NCBI GenBank assembly: GCA_035284865.1
Contig: JAYKHL010000219.1
Span: 1 to 6,522, forward strand
Length of the DNA: 6,522 nt
Direction of reading: 5' to 3'
Origin: JAYKHL01 sp035284865
GTDB lineage: Bacteria; Cyanobacteriota; Sericytochromatia; S15B-MN24; JAQBPE01
Made by a program: the position numbers and the translations under genes. The notes under the pieces are model-generated. The model did no database searches. It saw only the letters and a list, made by a program, of their open reading frames with translations, and was not told the origin of the DNA. Below, piece after piece: positions 1 through 5,555 of the stretch (position 1 is its first letter; every line of letters starts with the position of its first letter).

Positions 1-406
1 CACCCACGCCGATCAGCGACAGGCCCACGGCCACCCCAGTCGGGCGCTCCCGGGTGGGACGCACCAGCTGGTACTTGGCATGGCCGGAGAGGCCCGTGAA
101 GCCAGTGGCCGGCACCCCGTACAGCACCCCCGTCTCCAGACCCTCGAAGATGCCTGCCGTCACGTAACCGACGGGAGGGACCAGCCCTTGCTTGGTCAGC
201 AGGGAGGTGCCCACCGAGTAGTCCCGGAAGCCGTGGACCGAGGCCGTCGGCACCAGCACCAGGCCCGAGTACCCCCAGACGGCCAGGCTGCTGGGAGCCG
301 CGTCTGCCAGGGCGGGCAGGGGCGGCGGGAGGGTCGCGCCCAGGACGCCGAGCATCACGGCCAGCCAGCGAGGAGGAGTGGAGCGGGACGTAGGGGGGTG
401 GGACAC
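1..406 (-). CDS. YjbH-like exported envelope protein, 5' part only (runs off window)
   Basis: The open frame runs from GTG at 406 to the left edge, giving 135 residues with the C-terminal part missing. The N-terminus looks like a signal peptide: an Arg-containing n-region (Arg8, Arg13), a hydrophobic stretch around residues 14-29, and an Ala-Asp-Ala site ending near residue 36. The mature part begins GYSGLVLVPTASV, followed by a segment with GLETGVLYG, HAKYQLVRP and GVAVGLSLIG. This resembles YjbH-like outer-membrane proteins, in which a G-x-x-GL-x-x-PTA opening is followed by beta-strand repeats. The GTG start is chosen because an AGCGAGG Shine-Dalgarno-like run lies 5 bases upstream; the later in-frame ATG would remove the charged n-region. 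It starts 11 bases after the stop of the TM2-like gene, so the two are probably co-transcribed. YjbH-type proteins are linked to exopolysaccharide or envelope functions, but the role here is inference. Confidence 0.72.
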   Translation of the reverse strand, partial: MSHPPTSRSTPPRWLAVMLGVLGATLPPPLPALADAAPSSLAVWGYSGLVLVPTASVHGFRDYSVGTSLLTKQGLVPPVGYVTAGIFEGLETGVLYGVPATGFTGLSGHAKYQLVRPTRERPTGVAVGLSLIGVG

Positions 407-417
407 GTGGACCTCGC

Positions 418-798
418 TCAGGGAGCTGCAGGGGGGGGGGCAGGCAGCAGCGAGCGGCTGGCTCCGGCCCAGGCATCTGTCACGGACCACGCCTTGATGC
501 CGGCATTCGCGCTGAATGCGAAGAGCCTCAGCCAGCCACCCCCTGTCAGGGCGTCAACCCCGAAGGCCAGGGGAAACGCGAGCCAGCCAGCCATCATGCC
601 GACGCCCTTCTCCGTCTCCCCGTTGTAAAGCTGCCCGGCGCCGTTCAAGGCCAGGGACAGCGAGGCCGCGATCGCCGGGTTGTGCCTGGGCAACCAGAGC
701 CAGTGCTCGTCCTCGGGAGGCTCGGAGGCGACCGCCGGGGCGGCCATCGGCAGGCTTCCAACCAGGGCGGCGGCGAGGAGGTGGGTGGCAGCTCGCAT
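418..798 (-). CDS. Small exported TM2-like membrane protein (hypothetical)
   Basis: This encodes a 126-residue protein. Residues 1-24 look like a signal peptide with an Ala-Val-Ala site at 22-24, followed by an acidic, Trp-rich segment (residues 26-36). Residues 40-65 contain NPAIAASLSLALNGAGQLYN followed by a Gly-Glu-x-x-Lys-Gly motif. This recalls TM2/DUF5683-type proteins, whose first helix ends in a G-x-GQ-x-YNG turn. Two or three further hydrophobic stretches follow (about 66-82 and 88-100). The C-terminus is a Pro/Ala tail encoded through a run of ten C on the coding strand. The ATG at 798 has no Shine-Dalgarno sequence, but a TACAAT -10 element lies 8 bases upstream, suggesting a leaderless transcript in addition to any read-through from the gene upstream. 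The function is unknown. A signal peptide in front of a TM2-like segment is uncommon, so the first hydrophobic stretch could instead be an uncleaved anchor. Confidence 0.8.
   Translation of the reverse strand: MRAATHLLAAALVGSLPMAAPAVASEPPEDEHWLWLPRHNPAIAASLSLALNGAGQLYNGETEKGVGMMAGWLAFPLAFGVDALTGGGWLRLFAFSANAGIKAWSVTDAWAGASRSLLPAPPPAAP
431..440. repeat. Homopolymer G10 (C10 on the coding strand) in the 3' end of the TM2-like gene
   Basis: Ten consecutive G on the plus strand lie within the last ten codons of the minus-strand gene at 418-798. As given, the frame reads through the tract into Pro codons and stops at 420-418. Adding one C would shift reading into the frame of the next gene (GTG at 406), with no stop codon in between. 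Tracts of this kind are known sites of replication or transcription slippage and also of sequencing error. Confidence 0.95.
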
Positions 799-806
799 GG
801 TTGCAG

Positions 807-812
807 ATTGTA
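807..812 (-). promoter_or_regulatory. Extended -10 element (TACAAT), likely leaderless promoter of the TM2-like gene
   Basis: On the minus strand TACAAT occupies 812-807, preceded by TGC, so it fits the extended -10 form TGn-TAnAAT. It ends exactly 8 bases before the ATG at 798. No convincing -35 is seen 17 bases upstream (GGCGGG). The start would be close to the ATG, and the intervening bases CTGCAACC contain no ribosome-binding sequence. Confidence 0.5.
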
Positions 813-820
813 GCAGACGG

Positions 821-837
821 GAGGGGCGCCCCGCCTC
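821..837 (-). terminator. GC-rich inverted repeat after the beta-barrel gene, possible terminator or attenuator
   Basis: The gap between the beta-barrel gene stop (840) and the -10 element at 812-807 contains a perfect GGGGCGCCCC palindrome (823-832). Flanking GAGG/CCTC arms can also pair (821-824 with 834-837). No T-run follows, so it is not a classical intrinsic terminator. Its position just before a candidate promoter is suggestive only. Confidence 0.25.
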
Positions 838-839
838 GC

Positions 840-1409
840 TCAGAACCGCGCTCGCAGCCCCAGCAACTCGCCTGCCCCCGTGAGGCCGGCCGTCACCTCC
901 AGCCCCTCGGACACGCGCCAGCCCACCTCCGTCCCGAGGCAGGGCGCGCCCCCCAGGAACGTCCAGCGCTCCGTCAGGCCCGGCGGAGGGACGCTGTAGC
1001 CCAGGTTCAGACGCACCGTGAGGCGCGGCCAGGGCGTGTAAGCCATGCTGAAGCCCACAGCGGGCAGGGCCCAGGGGCCCGGTGCGTTCGTGCCCGGCCC
1101 CCAGGCGGCCGCCAGCGCGGCCACCGCCGGCGTGGTCGCGTCTCCGCGCACCAGCCGGTAAAGGGCGCGGAGGCTCCAGGGCCCCAGGCCGCCCGGGCGA
1201 CCCGCCAGGCCCGCGCCCAGGCTTGCTTCGGTCCCCACCGGGGCGTCGCAAGAGACGGCCCAGCCGGGCGCCCAGGCGCCCGCCCATGTGAGGCCCGCTC
1301 CCGCCTGCAACTGCTGTGTCAGGTCGGCCGCTGGCAGGGTGGTGGCCCCAGCCCCCTGGGCCACCAGCACCCCCCCGACGGCAAGCCCCACGCCGACCCC
1401 TCTGCCCAC
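840..1409 (-). CDS. Small putative outer-membrane beta-barrel protein (hypothetical)
   Basis: This encodes a 189-residue protein of no recognised family. The GTG start at 1409 is chosen because an AGGGGGG run lies several bases upstream and the following residues form a signal peptide: Arg3, then a hydrophobic stretch ending in Gly-Ala-Gly-Ala near residue 22. The mature protein is rich in Gly, Ala, Leu and Trp. It shows alternating polar and apolar strands separated by Gly/Pro turns (for example around GLTWAGAWAPGWAVSC and RLTVRLNLGYSV). It ends LLGLRARF, an alternating strand with a terminal Phe, which is the classical C-terminal signature of outer-membrane beta-barrels recognised by the BAM machinery. 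At this length it would form only a small barrel. It follows the PH-like gene by 52 bases and precedes the TM2-like gene by 41, so the block may be one operon with an internal promoter. A periplasmic beta-rich protein is the alternative. Confidence 0.68.
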   Translation of the reverse strand: MGRGVGVGLAVGGVLVAQGAGATTLPAADLTQQLQAGAGLTWAGAWAPGWAVSCDAPVGTEASLGAGLAGRPGGLGPWSLRALYRLVRGDATTPAVAALAAAWGPGTNAPGPWALPAVGFSMAYTPWPRLTVRLNLGYSVPPPGLTERWTFLGGAPCLGTEVGWRVSEGLEVTAGLTGAGELLGLRARF

Positions 1410-1434
1410 CGCGTCGCCCCCCTGTGGGGATCCT

Positions 1435-1447
1435 GCCCGCGGCGGGC
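1435..1447 (-). terminator. Perfect GC palindrome between the PH-like and beta-barrel genes
   Basis: GCCCGCGGCGGGC is an odd-length perfect inverted repeat, located 14 bases past the stop codon of the PH-like gene and 25 bases before the GTG of the beta-barrel gene. It could form a short, very stable RNA hairpin (about 5 base pairs with a 3-base loop). There is no T-run, so it may be an attenuator or an mRNA 3'-end protector, or simply chance in GC-rich DNA. Confidence 0.2.
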
Positions 1448-1461
1448 GCAGAAGACAAGGT

Positions 1462-2067
1462 TCAGGCGGGGGGCGGGGCGCTGGCTCCCCCCGGGCCCGG
1501 TGGGGTCGGCCGCTGGTCCTCCCAGGCCGCGACGATGGCCTGGGCCTGCGCCTCGGCATGCCCGGGCTCCAGCTCGAAGACCGTGTGTTGCCACCAGCCG
1601 CGCTCGTCCTGGTGCCGGATGCGCAGGTACAGGGCATCCGGCCGGTCCTCGGGGATCGCGTCTGTCGCCAGCCCGCGCACGGCGCCTGCGCCAAAGCGCA
1701 TCTGGCTGGCATCCAGCGTCACGACTTGCTCGATCGAGGCCCAGGGGATGCTGAAGGCGGGGTCCCGTCGGGTCGCCTGGCTGACCCACAGGCCGTCCCG
1801 GTGCAGCGCCACCAGCGGAGCCTGGGTTGCGGCCCCCCGGGCGGGGTGCCCCCCCACGTACCGCGCAGGGGTCAGGGTCACCTTGGGGGGACCCTCGGGC
1901 GCCCGGCGTGCCGGAAGGGTACCGGCGTTATTCGGACCTTCTCCGCCCGGCAGGCCGCCTGCCTCGCCCGGCGCGGGAGGGCGAGCAACCAGGTTCATCG
2001 CGGCCACGGCCATCGCGGCGATGACCAGGGGGGCCAGGAGGACGGTCAGGGGCAGGCCGGCATCCAC
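1462..2067 (-). CDS. Membrane-anchored protein with a PH-like domain (hypothetical)
   Basis: This encodes a 201-residue protein. One N-terminal transmembrane helix (about residues 6-28) is followed by a Pro/Gly-rich linker (30-62). A globular domain (about 63-187) contains LVALHRDGLWVSQ and FSIPWASIEQV, then beta-strands (DALYLRIRHQ) and a final helix (about 171-187). The strand, then W-x-x-I, then strands plus a C-terminal helix recalls bacterial PH-like domains (bPH2/DUF-type 'IPW..I..V' proteins), but the family assignment is inference. The tail is Pro-rich (188-201). The GTG at 2067 is preferred because GGAGG lies 12 bases upstream, a rather long spacing. A GTG at 2109 would add 14 residues ahead of the helix and has no ribosome-binding site. 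The gene is divergent from lgt and first in the leftward block that continues with the beta-barrel gene. Its topology would place the domain on one face of the inner membrane; which face is unclear. Confidence 0.75.
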   Translation of the reverse strand: MDAGLPLTVLLAPLVIAAMAVAAMNLVARPPAPGEAGGLPGGEGPNNAGTLPARRAPEGPPKVTLTPARYVGGHPARGAATQAPLVALHRDGLWVSQATRRDPAFSIPWASIEQVVTLDASQMRFGAGAVRGLATDAIPEDRPDALYLRIRHQDERGWWQHTVFELEPGHAEAQAQAIVAAWEDQRPTPPGPGGASAPPPA

Positions 2068-2113
2068 GTCAGGCGAGGACCTCCACGACTCGGGGCAGCA
2101 GGGACGCACGTCG

Positions 2114-2119
2114 ATGGTA
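2114..2119 (-). promoter_or_regulatory. Candidate -10 (TACCAT) for the PH-like gene, overlapping the lgt -10
   Basis: On the minus strand TACCAT (2119-2114) keeps the three most conserved -10 positions (T, A and the final T). It would start transcription near 2107, about 40 bases before the GTG at 2067. No good -35 is visible. It shares bases with the plus-strand TATCAT of lgt because ATGGTATCAT is nearly self-complementary. Confidence 0.3.
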
Positions 2120-2123
2120 TCAT
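2118..2123 (+). promoter_or_regulatory. Candidate extended -10 (TATCAT) for lgt
   Basis: TATCAT is preceded by TGG (2115-2117), so it has the extended -10 form TGn-TATnAT with five of six consensus bases. There is no recognisable -35. Transcription would start near 2130, leaving a leader of about 25 bases before the GTG at 2155. If correct, it excludes the upstream ATG at 2122, which lies inside the -10. Confidence 0.42.
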
Positions 2124-2154
2124 GCGCGCTGACGTCAGCAGAAAGGGCCCCGTC

Positions 2155-2961
2155 GTGATTGCCTATCCCAACTTCAGCCCCGACATCGTCTCCTTCGGCC
2201 CTGTTCACATCCGATGGTACGGGATGATGTACATCCTGGGCTTCTTCTTCGGCTACTTGCTGCTGAAGAGGCGCAGCGAGGAGACCGGGCTGGCCCTCGA
2301 CAAGAACACCCTGATGGACTTCGCCTTCTACCTGTTCATGGGGGTGCTGCTCGGCGGTCGGATCGGCTACGTGCTGTTCTACAACCCGCTGGTCTTTCTG
2401 GCGAACCCGCTGGAGATCCTGGCCGTGCACCACGGCGGGATGTCGTTCCACGGGGGCCTCATCGGCACCATTCTGGCCGGCTACGTGTTCTGCTGGCAGC
2501 AGGGCATCCACTTCTACCGCATGGCCGACGCCGTCATCCCGGCCATTCCCATCGGGCTGGGGTTGGGTCGTCTCGGCAACTTCATCAACGCCGAGTTGTG
2601 GGGGCGTCCGACGGACGTGGCCTGGGCGATGGTGTTTCCGACAGATCCTGCCCAGGTGCCACGTCACCCCTCACAGTTGTACGAGTTCGCGCTGGAGGGG
2701 GTGGTGCTCTTCGTTGTCCTGATGGGGATGCGGCGCCTCCAACTCCAGCCTGGCGTCCTCTTCTGGACCTTCATGACGCTGTATGGGGCCGCGCGCATCA
2801 CGTGCGAGTTTTTCCGGGAGCCTGACGCCCACCTCTCCTTCCTGTTTGCCAACGTCACGGCCGGCATGGTGTTGAGCCTGCCGATGGTGGTCGGCGGCCT
2901 CGTGATGGTCATCTGGCTGTCGCTGCGCGGGAACCGGGGCGCCACGCGCCAAGCTGGCTGA
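2155..2961 (+). CDS. lgt: Phosphatidylglycerol--prolipoprotein diacylglyceryl transferase
   Basis: This inner-membrane enzyme transfers diacylglycerol from phosphatidylglycerol to the lipobox cysteine of prolipoproteins, the first step of lipoprotein maturation. The 268-residue product is normal for the family and has about seven hydrophobic helices. Diagnostic segments appear in order: the RWYGMMYILGF helix (Tyr22, matching E. coli Tyr26), GGRIGYVLFYN (68-78), GGMSFHGG with His99 (E. coli His103), and the Lgt signature GRLGNFINAELWG (138-150; Arg139, Asn142, Glu147, Gly150). These are followed by HPSQLYE (171-177) and RITCEFFREPD with the second essential arginine, Arg214. The GTG at 2155 is chosen over the in-frame ATG at 2122 because AAAGGG lies 7 bases before it, the protein then begins as homologues do, and the ATG falls inside a likely -10. 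It stands alone on the plus strand, divergent from the PH-like gene. Two predicted substrates lie nearby, the LolA-like lipoprotein and the subtilase. Confidence 0.97.
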   Translation: MIAYPNFSPDIVSFGPVHIRWYGMMYILGFFFGYLLLKRRSEETGLALDKNTLMDFAFYLFMGVLLGGRIGYVLFYNPLVFLANPLEILAVHHGGMSFHGGLIGTILAGYVFCWQQGIHFYRMADAVIPAIPIGLGLGRLGNFINAELWGRPTDVAWAMVFPTDPAQVPRHPSQLYEFALEGVVLFVVLMGMRRLQLQPGVLFWTFMTLYGAARITCEFFREPDAHLSFLFANVTAGMVLSLPMVVGGLVMVIWLSLRGNRGATRQAG

Positions 2962-2971
2962 CGCGGGGCCC

Positions 2972-3928
2972 TCAGCCCTTCGCCAGGTCCTCGTCCGGGT
3001 CGGCCCCGTCCCGCGACGGCCCTGCCTGCCGGGCGCGCAGGGCCACCAAGCGCTGGACGGCCACCTGAGCCGCTGTCTCCGGTCTTTCCCGACGTGCGAT
3101 CCCTCGCCAGGACAACCGGGGCGTCCGCCAGGCCAACCCCTGGCGCCAGGGGTGGGGGGGCAGCCCAAGGGCCCCCTCCCGGTGCAGCAAGCCCAGGGCC
3201 CCCAGCAACCCGACCGCCGCAGCGCCACCCACGAGCCAGGGGTGGCTCGCCACCCAGGCCTGCCCCACCAGAAAGTAGAGCACGGCCCAGGTGTTGTTCC
3301 AAGCGTGGGCCCAGGTGCTGGCCCAGAGCGAGCCACTGCGCCAGGCCAGCCAGCCGAACCACAGGCCCATCAGCAGCCTGGGGGCCACGCCCGCCGCCTC
3401 GAGGTGGGTGCCAGCGAACAGCAAGGCGGTGATGCCGATTCCCCACGCAGGGCCCCACCGGGCCGTGACCGCGGGCTGGATCATCCCGCGGTACAGCAAC
3501 TCCTCGGCAACCGCCGGCAGCAGGGCGTATGCCAGCCACAGGCCCGTCAGGGCCAGCGTGCTGGGCGCCGCGCTGAAGCCCTGTGGCAGGCCACCGACGG
3601 CCTTGCCGTCGCCGAGCAACACCAGAACAGCCGCGCTCAGGACATAAAGGGGCAACGACACCCCGAGTGCCGCTCCGATCAGGGCCCGGCTTGGAGCCAG
3701 GTACAGGGGCAGCCGGCCGGGGGCCTCGGGGCGCGGCCAGTAGCAGGCCACGACCGAGGGGAGTAGCACCGCGACGATGGCCACGGTCGCGAAGAACCAC
3801 GGCTCCATCCCCTGTTGCGGCCCCTGGTAGTAAAACGCCAGGGAGACGGCCCCCATGAGGCCCAGGGAGGCCAGCCACACGCCCGCGGCGCGGCCGAGAG
3901 GGATCACAGGCGGCACGGGCGGGGTCAC
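2972..3928 (-). CDS. CPBP family intramembrane metalloprotease
   Basis: This 318-residue polytopic membrane protein is of the CPBP (CAAX protease and bacteriocin-processing, Abi/Rce1) family, which cleaves substrates within the membrane with a glutamate/histidine-bound metal. All family motifs are present: AEELLYRG with Glu142, Glu143 and Arg147; FAGTH with Phe171 and His175; and HAWNN with His208 and Asn212. Hydrophobic helices occur at about 14-32, 45-62, 82-105, 125-141, 160-174, 184-197, 205-222 and 230-248. A charged tail (about 250-318) without helices is longer than usual and probably lies in the cytoplasm. The GTG start overlaps the pgeF TGA (shared bases 3925-3928), so translation is likely coupled. 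A later start is unlikely because the first helix begins soon after residue 10. The substrate is unknown; family members handle prenylated proteins, peptides or immunity to bacteriocins. It is convergent with lgt, with 10 bases between the stops. Confidence 0.93.
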   Translation of the reverse strand: MTPPVPPVIPLGRAAGVWLASLGLMGAVSLAFYYQGPQQGMEPWFFATVAIVAVLLPSVVACYWPRPEAPGRLPLYLAPSRALIGAALGVSLPLYVLSAAVLVLLGDGKAVGGLPQGFSAAPSTLALTGLWLAYALLPAVAEELLYRGMIQPAVTARWGPAWGIGITALLFAGTHLEAAGVAPRLLMGLWFGWLAWRSGSLWASTWAHAWNNTWAVLYFLVGQAWVASHPWLVGGAAAVGLLGALGLLHREGALGLPPHPWRQGLAWRTPRLSWRGIARRERPETAAQVAVQRLVALRARQAGPSRDGADPDEDLAKG

Positions 3929-4728
3929 GCGTAGAGCCCCCGCGGGGCGATGGCGGCCTGCATCCGGCCGGACGCGGATCCGTCGCGGCGCCATGAGTGG
4001 AACTCGCTCGCCAGGCACATCGTGCACAGGCCCAGATCGTGGATGTGGGTGCCGGGCACCCCCGCGTGCATCAGCTGGAGGCGGATCAGGGCTGGCAGGT
4101 CGAGGCGCGGCCGGGCGCTCGGGCCGCGTGCCACGCAGCTCGCCTGAAACCACGGCTGCGTCGAGAAGGCCTCCACCACCTCGTCGCCCACCTCGAAGCA
4201 GCAGGCGCGGATCATCGGCCCCAGTGCCACCACGAGCGCACCCGGGCCACACCCGGCCCGCCGTGCCAGCGCCCCGGCGGCGTTGGCGGCCACGCCGGCT
4301 GCCGCGCCACGCCAACCCGCGTGCGCGGCCGCCACCACCGCCCCGCCTGGGGCGGCCAGCAGCACGGGGCCACAGTCCGCGGTGTAGACCCCGATCGCCC
4401 GTGCGGGCACCGCCGTCACCAGGGCATCCCCTTGCCGGCTGCTGCTCGGCTCGTCATTCGCCGCCTCCAGCAGGTGCACGACAGCCCCGTGGACCTGGTG
4501 CAAGCAATGGGGCTCCGTCGGGAACCCGACAGCTTCCCGCCACAGGCTCCTGTTCGTCCGCACGGCGGCCGGCTGATCGCCGCCGGAAAGCCCCAGGTTC
4601 AGGGTCCCGAAGCCCCCCCCGCTCACGCCACCGAGGCGCGTGGAGAAGCCGTGCGGGGCCTGCAAGGCGTCGCAGGTGTAGTAGACCACGCCGTTGGCCG
4701 CGGTGATCCGCTGGAAGTGCCCGTCCAT
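3925..4728 (-). CDS. pgeF: Peptidoglycan editing factor PgeF (YfiH/laccase-domain, multicopper-oxidase-like fold)
   Basis: This is a cytoplasmic protein of the YfiH/DUF152 family, annotated earlier as polyphenol oxidase. In E. coli PgeF corrects UDP-MurNAc-L-Ser mis-incorporation, keeping L-Ala in the peptidoglycan stem; purine nucleoside activity is reported for other members. The 267-residue length is normal. Conserved blocks in order are HGFSTRLGGVSGG (26-38), LNLGLSGGD, HQVHG (77-81), GDALVT (100-105), TADCGPVLLA (116-125), HAGWRGAAAG (136-145), GPMIRACCFEVGDEV and a final LCTMCLASEFHSWRRDG. Predicted metal ligands His80, Cys119 and His136 are all present. Gly120 replaces the Val usual after ADC. 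The ATG at 4728 is preferred, with an adjacent GTG at 4731 as alternative. There is no Shine-Dalgarno sequence, but TATAAT sits 8 bases upstream, pointing to a leaderless message. It follows the LolA-like gene and overlaps the CPBP gene by 4 bases. Confidence 0.95.
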   Translation of the reverse strand: MDGHFQRITAANGVVYYTCDALQAPHGFSTRLGGVSGGGFGTLNLGLSGGDQPAAVRTNRSLWREAVGFPTEPHCLHQVHGAVVHLLEAANDEPSSSRQGDALVTAVPARAIGVYTADCGPVLLAAPGGAVVAAAHAGWRGAAAGVAANAAGALARRAGCGPGALVVALGPMIRACCFEVGDEVVEAFSTQPWFQASCVARGPSARPRLDLPALIRLQLMHAGVPGTHIHDLGLCTMCLASEFHSWRRDGSASGRMQAAIAPRGLYA

Positions 4729-4736
4729 CACCGCAG

Positions 4737-4742
4737 ATTATA
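4737..4742 (-). promoter_or_regulatory. Consensus -10 (TATAAT), likely leaderless promoter of pgeF
   Basis: A perfect TATAAT lies at 4742-4737 on the minus strand, ending 8 bases before the ATG at 4728. The -35 position carries AGCGCA, a poor match. The surrounding bases GCTATAATCTGC match the GCTACAATCTGC ahead of the TM2-like gene at 11 of 12 positions, with the same 8-base distance to ATG. Confidence 0.6.
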
Positions 4743-4778
4743 GCCTGTGTGGCGCGCGCTGCGCTCGCTCGGAGCCGA

Positions 4779-5555
4779 TCAGAGGTTGAACTTGTCGGCC
4801 GGGATCACGGGGTTGACCTGCAACGCACTGAACCGCTTGCGGTAGACCAGCTGACCCTGCGCTGTCATGTCAACCTGGGTGGGCAGCAGCCGCTGTGGAT
4901 CCAGCGTCACGGTCATGGCTTCCACCGTGCCCGCCATGCGCGCCGGGCGGGCGAGCTGGAGCATTGGCACCCCGCCTGGGCCAGCGGCGTAGGCCACGGC
5001 CGCCCCGGGCGCCAGCAGCTGCTCGAGCTGGGTGGCGTAGTCCGTCTGGTCCAGGGTCCAGCCCCTCAGCGACTTCGAGCGCGCATCGGTCAGCGTACCC
5101 TTCAGGGGCACGAGGCCCCCCAGGCCACCGAGGCGGGAGGTGATCTGCCGGGACCGGGTGTCGAACACGGAGGTGCTGCCATTCTTGATGGACCTGCTGT
5201 GCTGGGCCACCTCGTAGCGGTATCGTCCCGGCTTCTTGTAGTAGAACGTCACGGAGGCGGTCTCGACCTCGCCTCCTCTGGACTCGCGCAGCTCGTAGCG
5301 CGCGCCCAAGGTGTTCACCGAGGCCCACGCTTGCGCGAGGCGCTGGAGCACCTGGGCAGCGGGCCCGCTGGCACCTGGAATGCCTGGCTGGAGGGCCGGC
5401 ATTCCGCCCGGCAGGCCGATGGGCTGGCTCACTGGCGGGGCCGTGGGATTGGCCCCCGGCCTCACAGGGGCCAGGGCGGCCTCCCCGCCGCAGGCGGTCA
5501 GCAGCGCCAGCCACCCCAGGATGGCGGCACCACATGCGGCACGAACGGGTGACAT
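4779..5555 (-). CDS. LolA-like outer-membrane lipoprotein-sorting family lipoprotein
   Basis: This encodes a 258-residue predicted lipoprotein. The signal peptide (Arg5, hydrophobic 10-20) ends in the lipobox Leu-Thr-Ala-Cys with Cys22. Residues 23-65 form a Pro/Gly/Ala-rich linker. A domain at about 66-258 then starts with a helix (AAQVLQRLAQAWASVNTLGA) and continues into strands such as ARYELRESR, ASVTFYYKKPGRYRYEV and SVFDTRSRQITSR. The C-terminal part includes a TLDPQRLLPTQVDM strand pair and ends IPADKFNL. A helix, then strands with the 'F-x-K-P-G-x-x-R' turn, then '-D-x-x-x-x-x-P-x-x' and a C-terminal 'I-P-x-x-x-F' fits the LolA/LppX-like fold (DUF1571-like is possible), which binds lipid or lipoprotein acyl chains. 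GGAGG lies 9 bases before the ATG at 5555, which decides against upstream TTG codons. It is probably exported to the envelope and needs Lgt. It lies 47-50 bases upstream of pgeF and is the first gene of that leftward block. Confidence 0.85.
   Translation of the reverse strand: MSPVRAACGAAILGWLALLTACGGEAALAPVRPGANPTAPPVSQPIGLPGGMPALQPGIPGASGPAAQVLQRLAQAWASVNTLGARYELRESRGGEVETASVTFYYKKPGRYRYEVAQHSRSIKNGSTSVFDTRSRQITSRLGGLGGLVPLKGTLTDARSKSLRGWTLDQTDYATQLEQLLAPGAAVAYAAGPGGVPMLQLARPARMAGTVEAMTVTLDPQRLLPTQVDMTAQGQLVYRKRFSALQVNPVIPADKFNL

Noticed and set aside
80..628. 182-codon plus-strand open frame at the left edge
   Set aside because: It is low-complexity shadow sequence opposite the YjbH-like and TM2-like genes, both of which have better start signals and signal peptides.
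516..1754. 412-codon plus-strand open frame rich in Arg, Pro and Ala
   Set aside because: The composition is that of a shadow frame in GC-rich DNA. It lies antisense to two genes with signal peptides and coherent domain structure.
1288..2154. Long open frame fused upstream of lgt on the plus strand
   Set aside because: It is an in-frame extension with no family resemblance, antisense to the beta-barrel and PH-like genes. Lgt homology starts only near 2155, where a ribosome-binding site is present.
2122..2154. ATG at 2122 as the lgt start
   Set aside because: It lacks a ribosome-binding site, adds residues not matching the family and falls within the candidate -10 TATCAT.
2962..2971. Possible bidirectional terminator between lgt and the CPBP gene
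   Set aside because: Only a GGGCCC palindrome is present in the 10-base gap; there is no stem-loop of useful length and no T-run on either strand.
4613..4620. Run of eight C within pgeF as a phase-variation tract
   Set aside because: It encodes the conserved Gly-rich GVSGGGFG segment of the family, so amino-acid conservation explains it.
4763..4775. Hairpin after the LolA-like gene as a terminator
   Set aside because: The stem is only 4 base pairs (GCTC/GAGC) and no T-run follows; this is expected by chance in GC-rich sequence.
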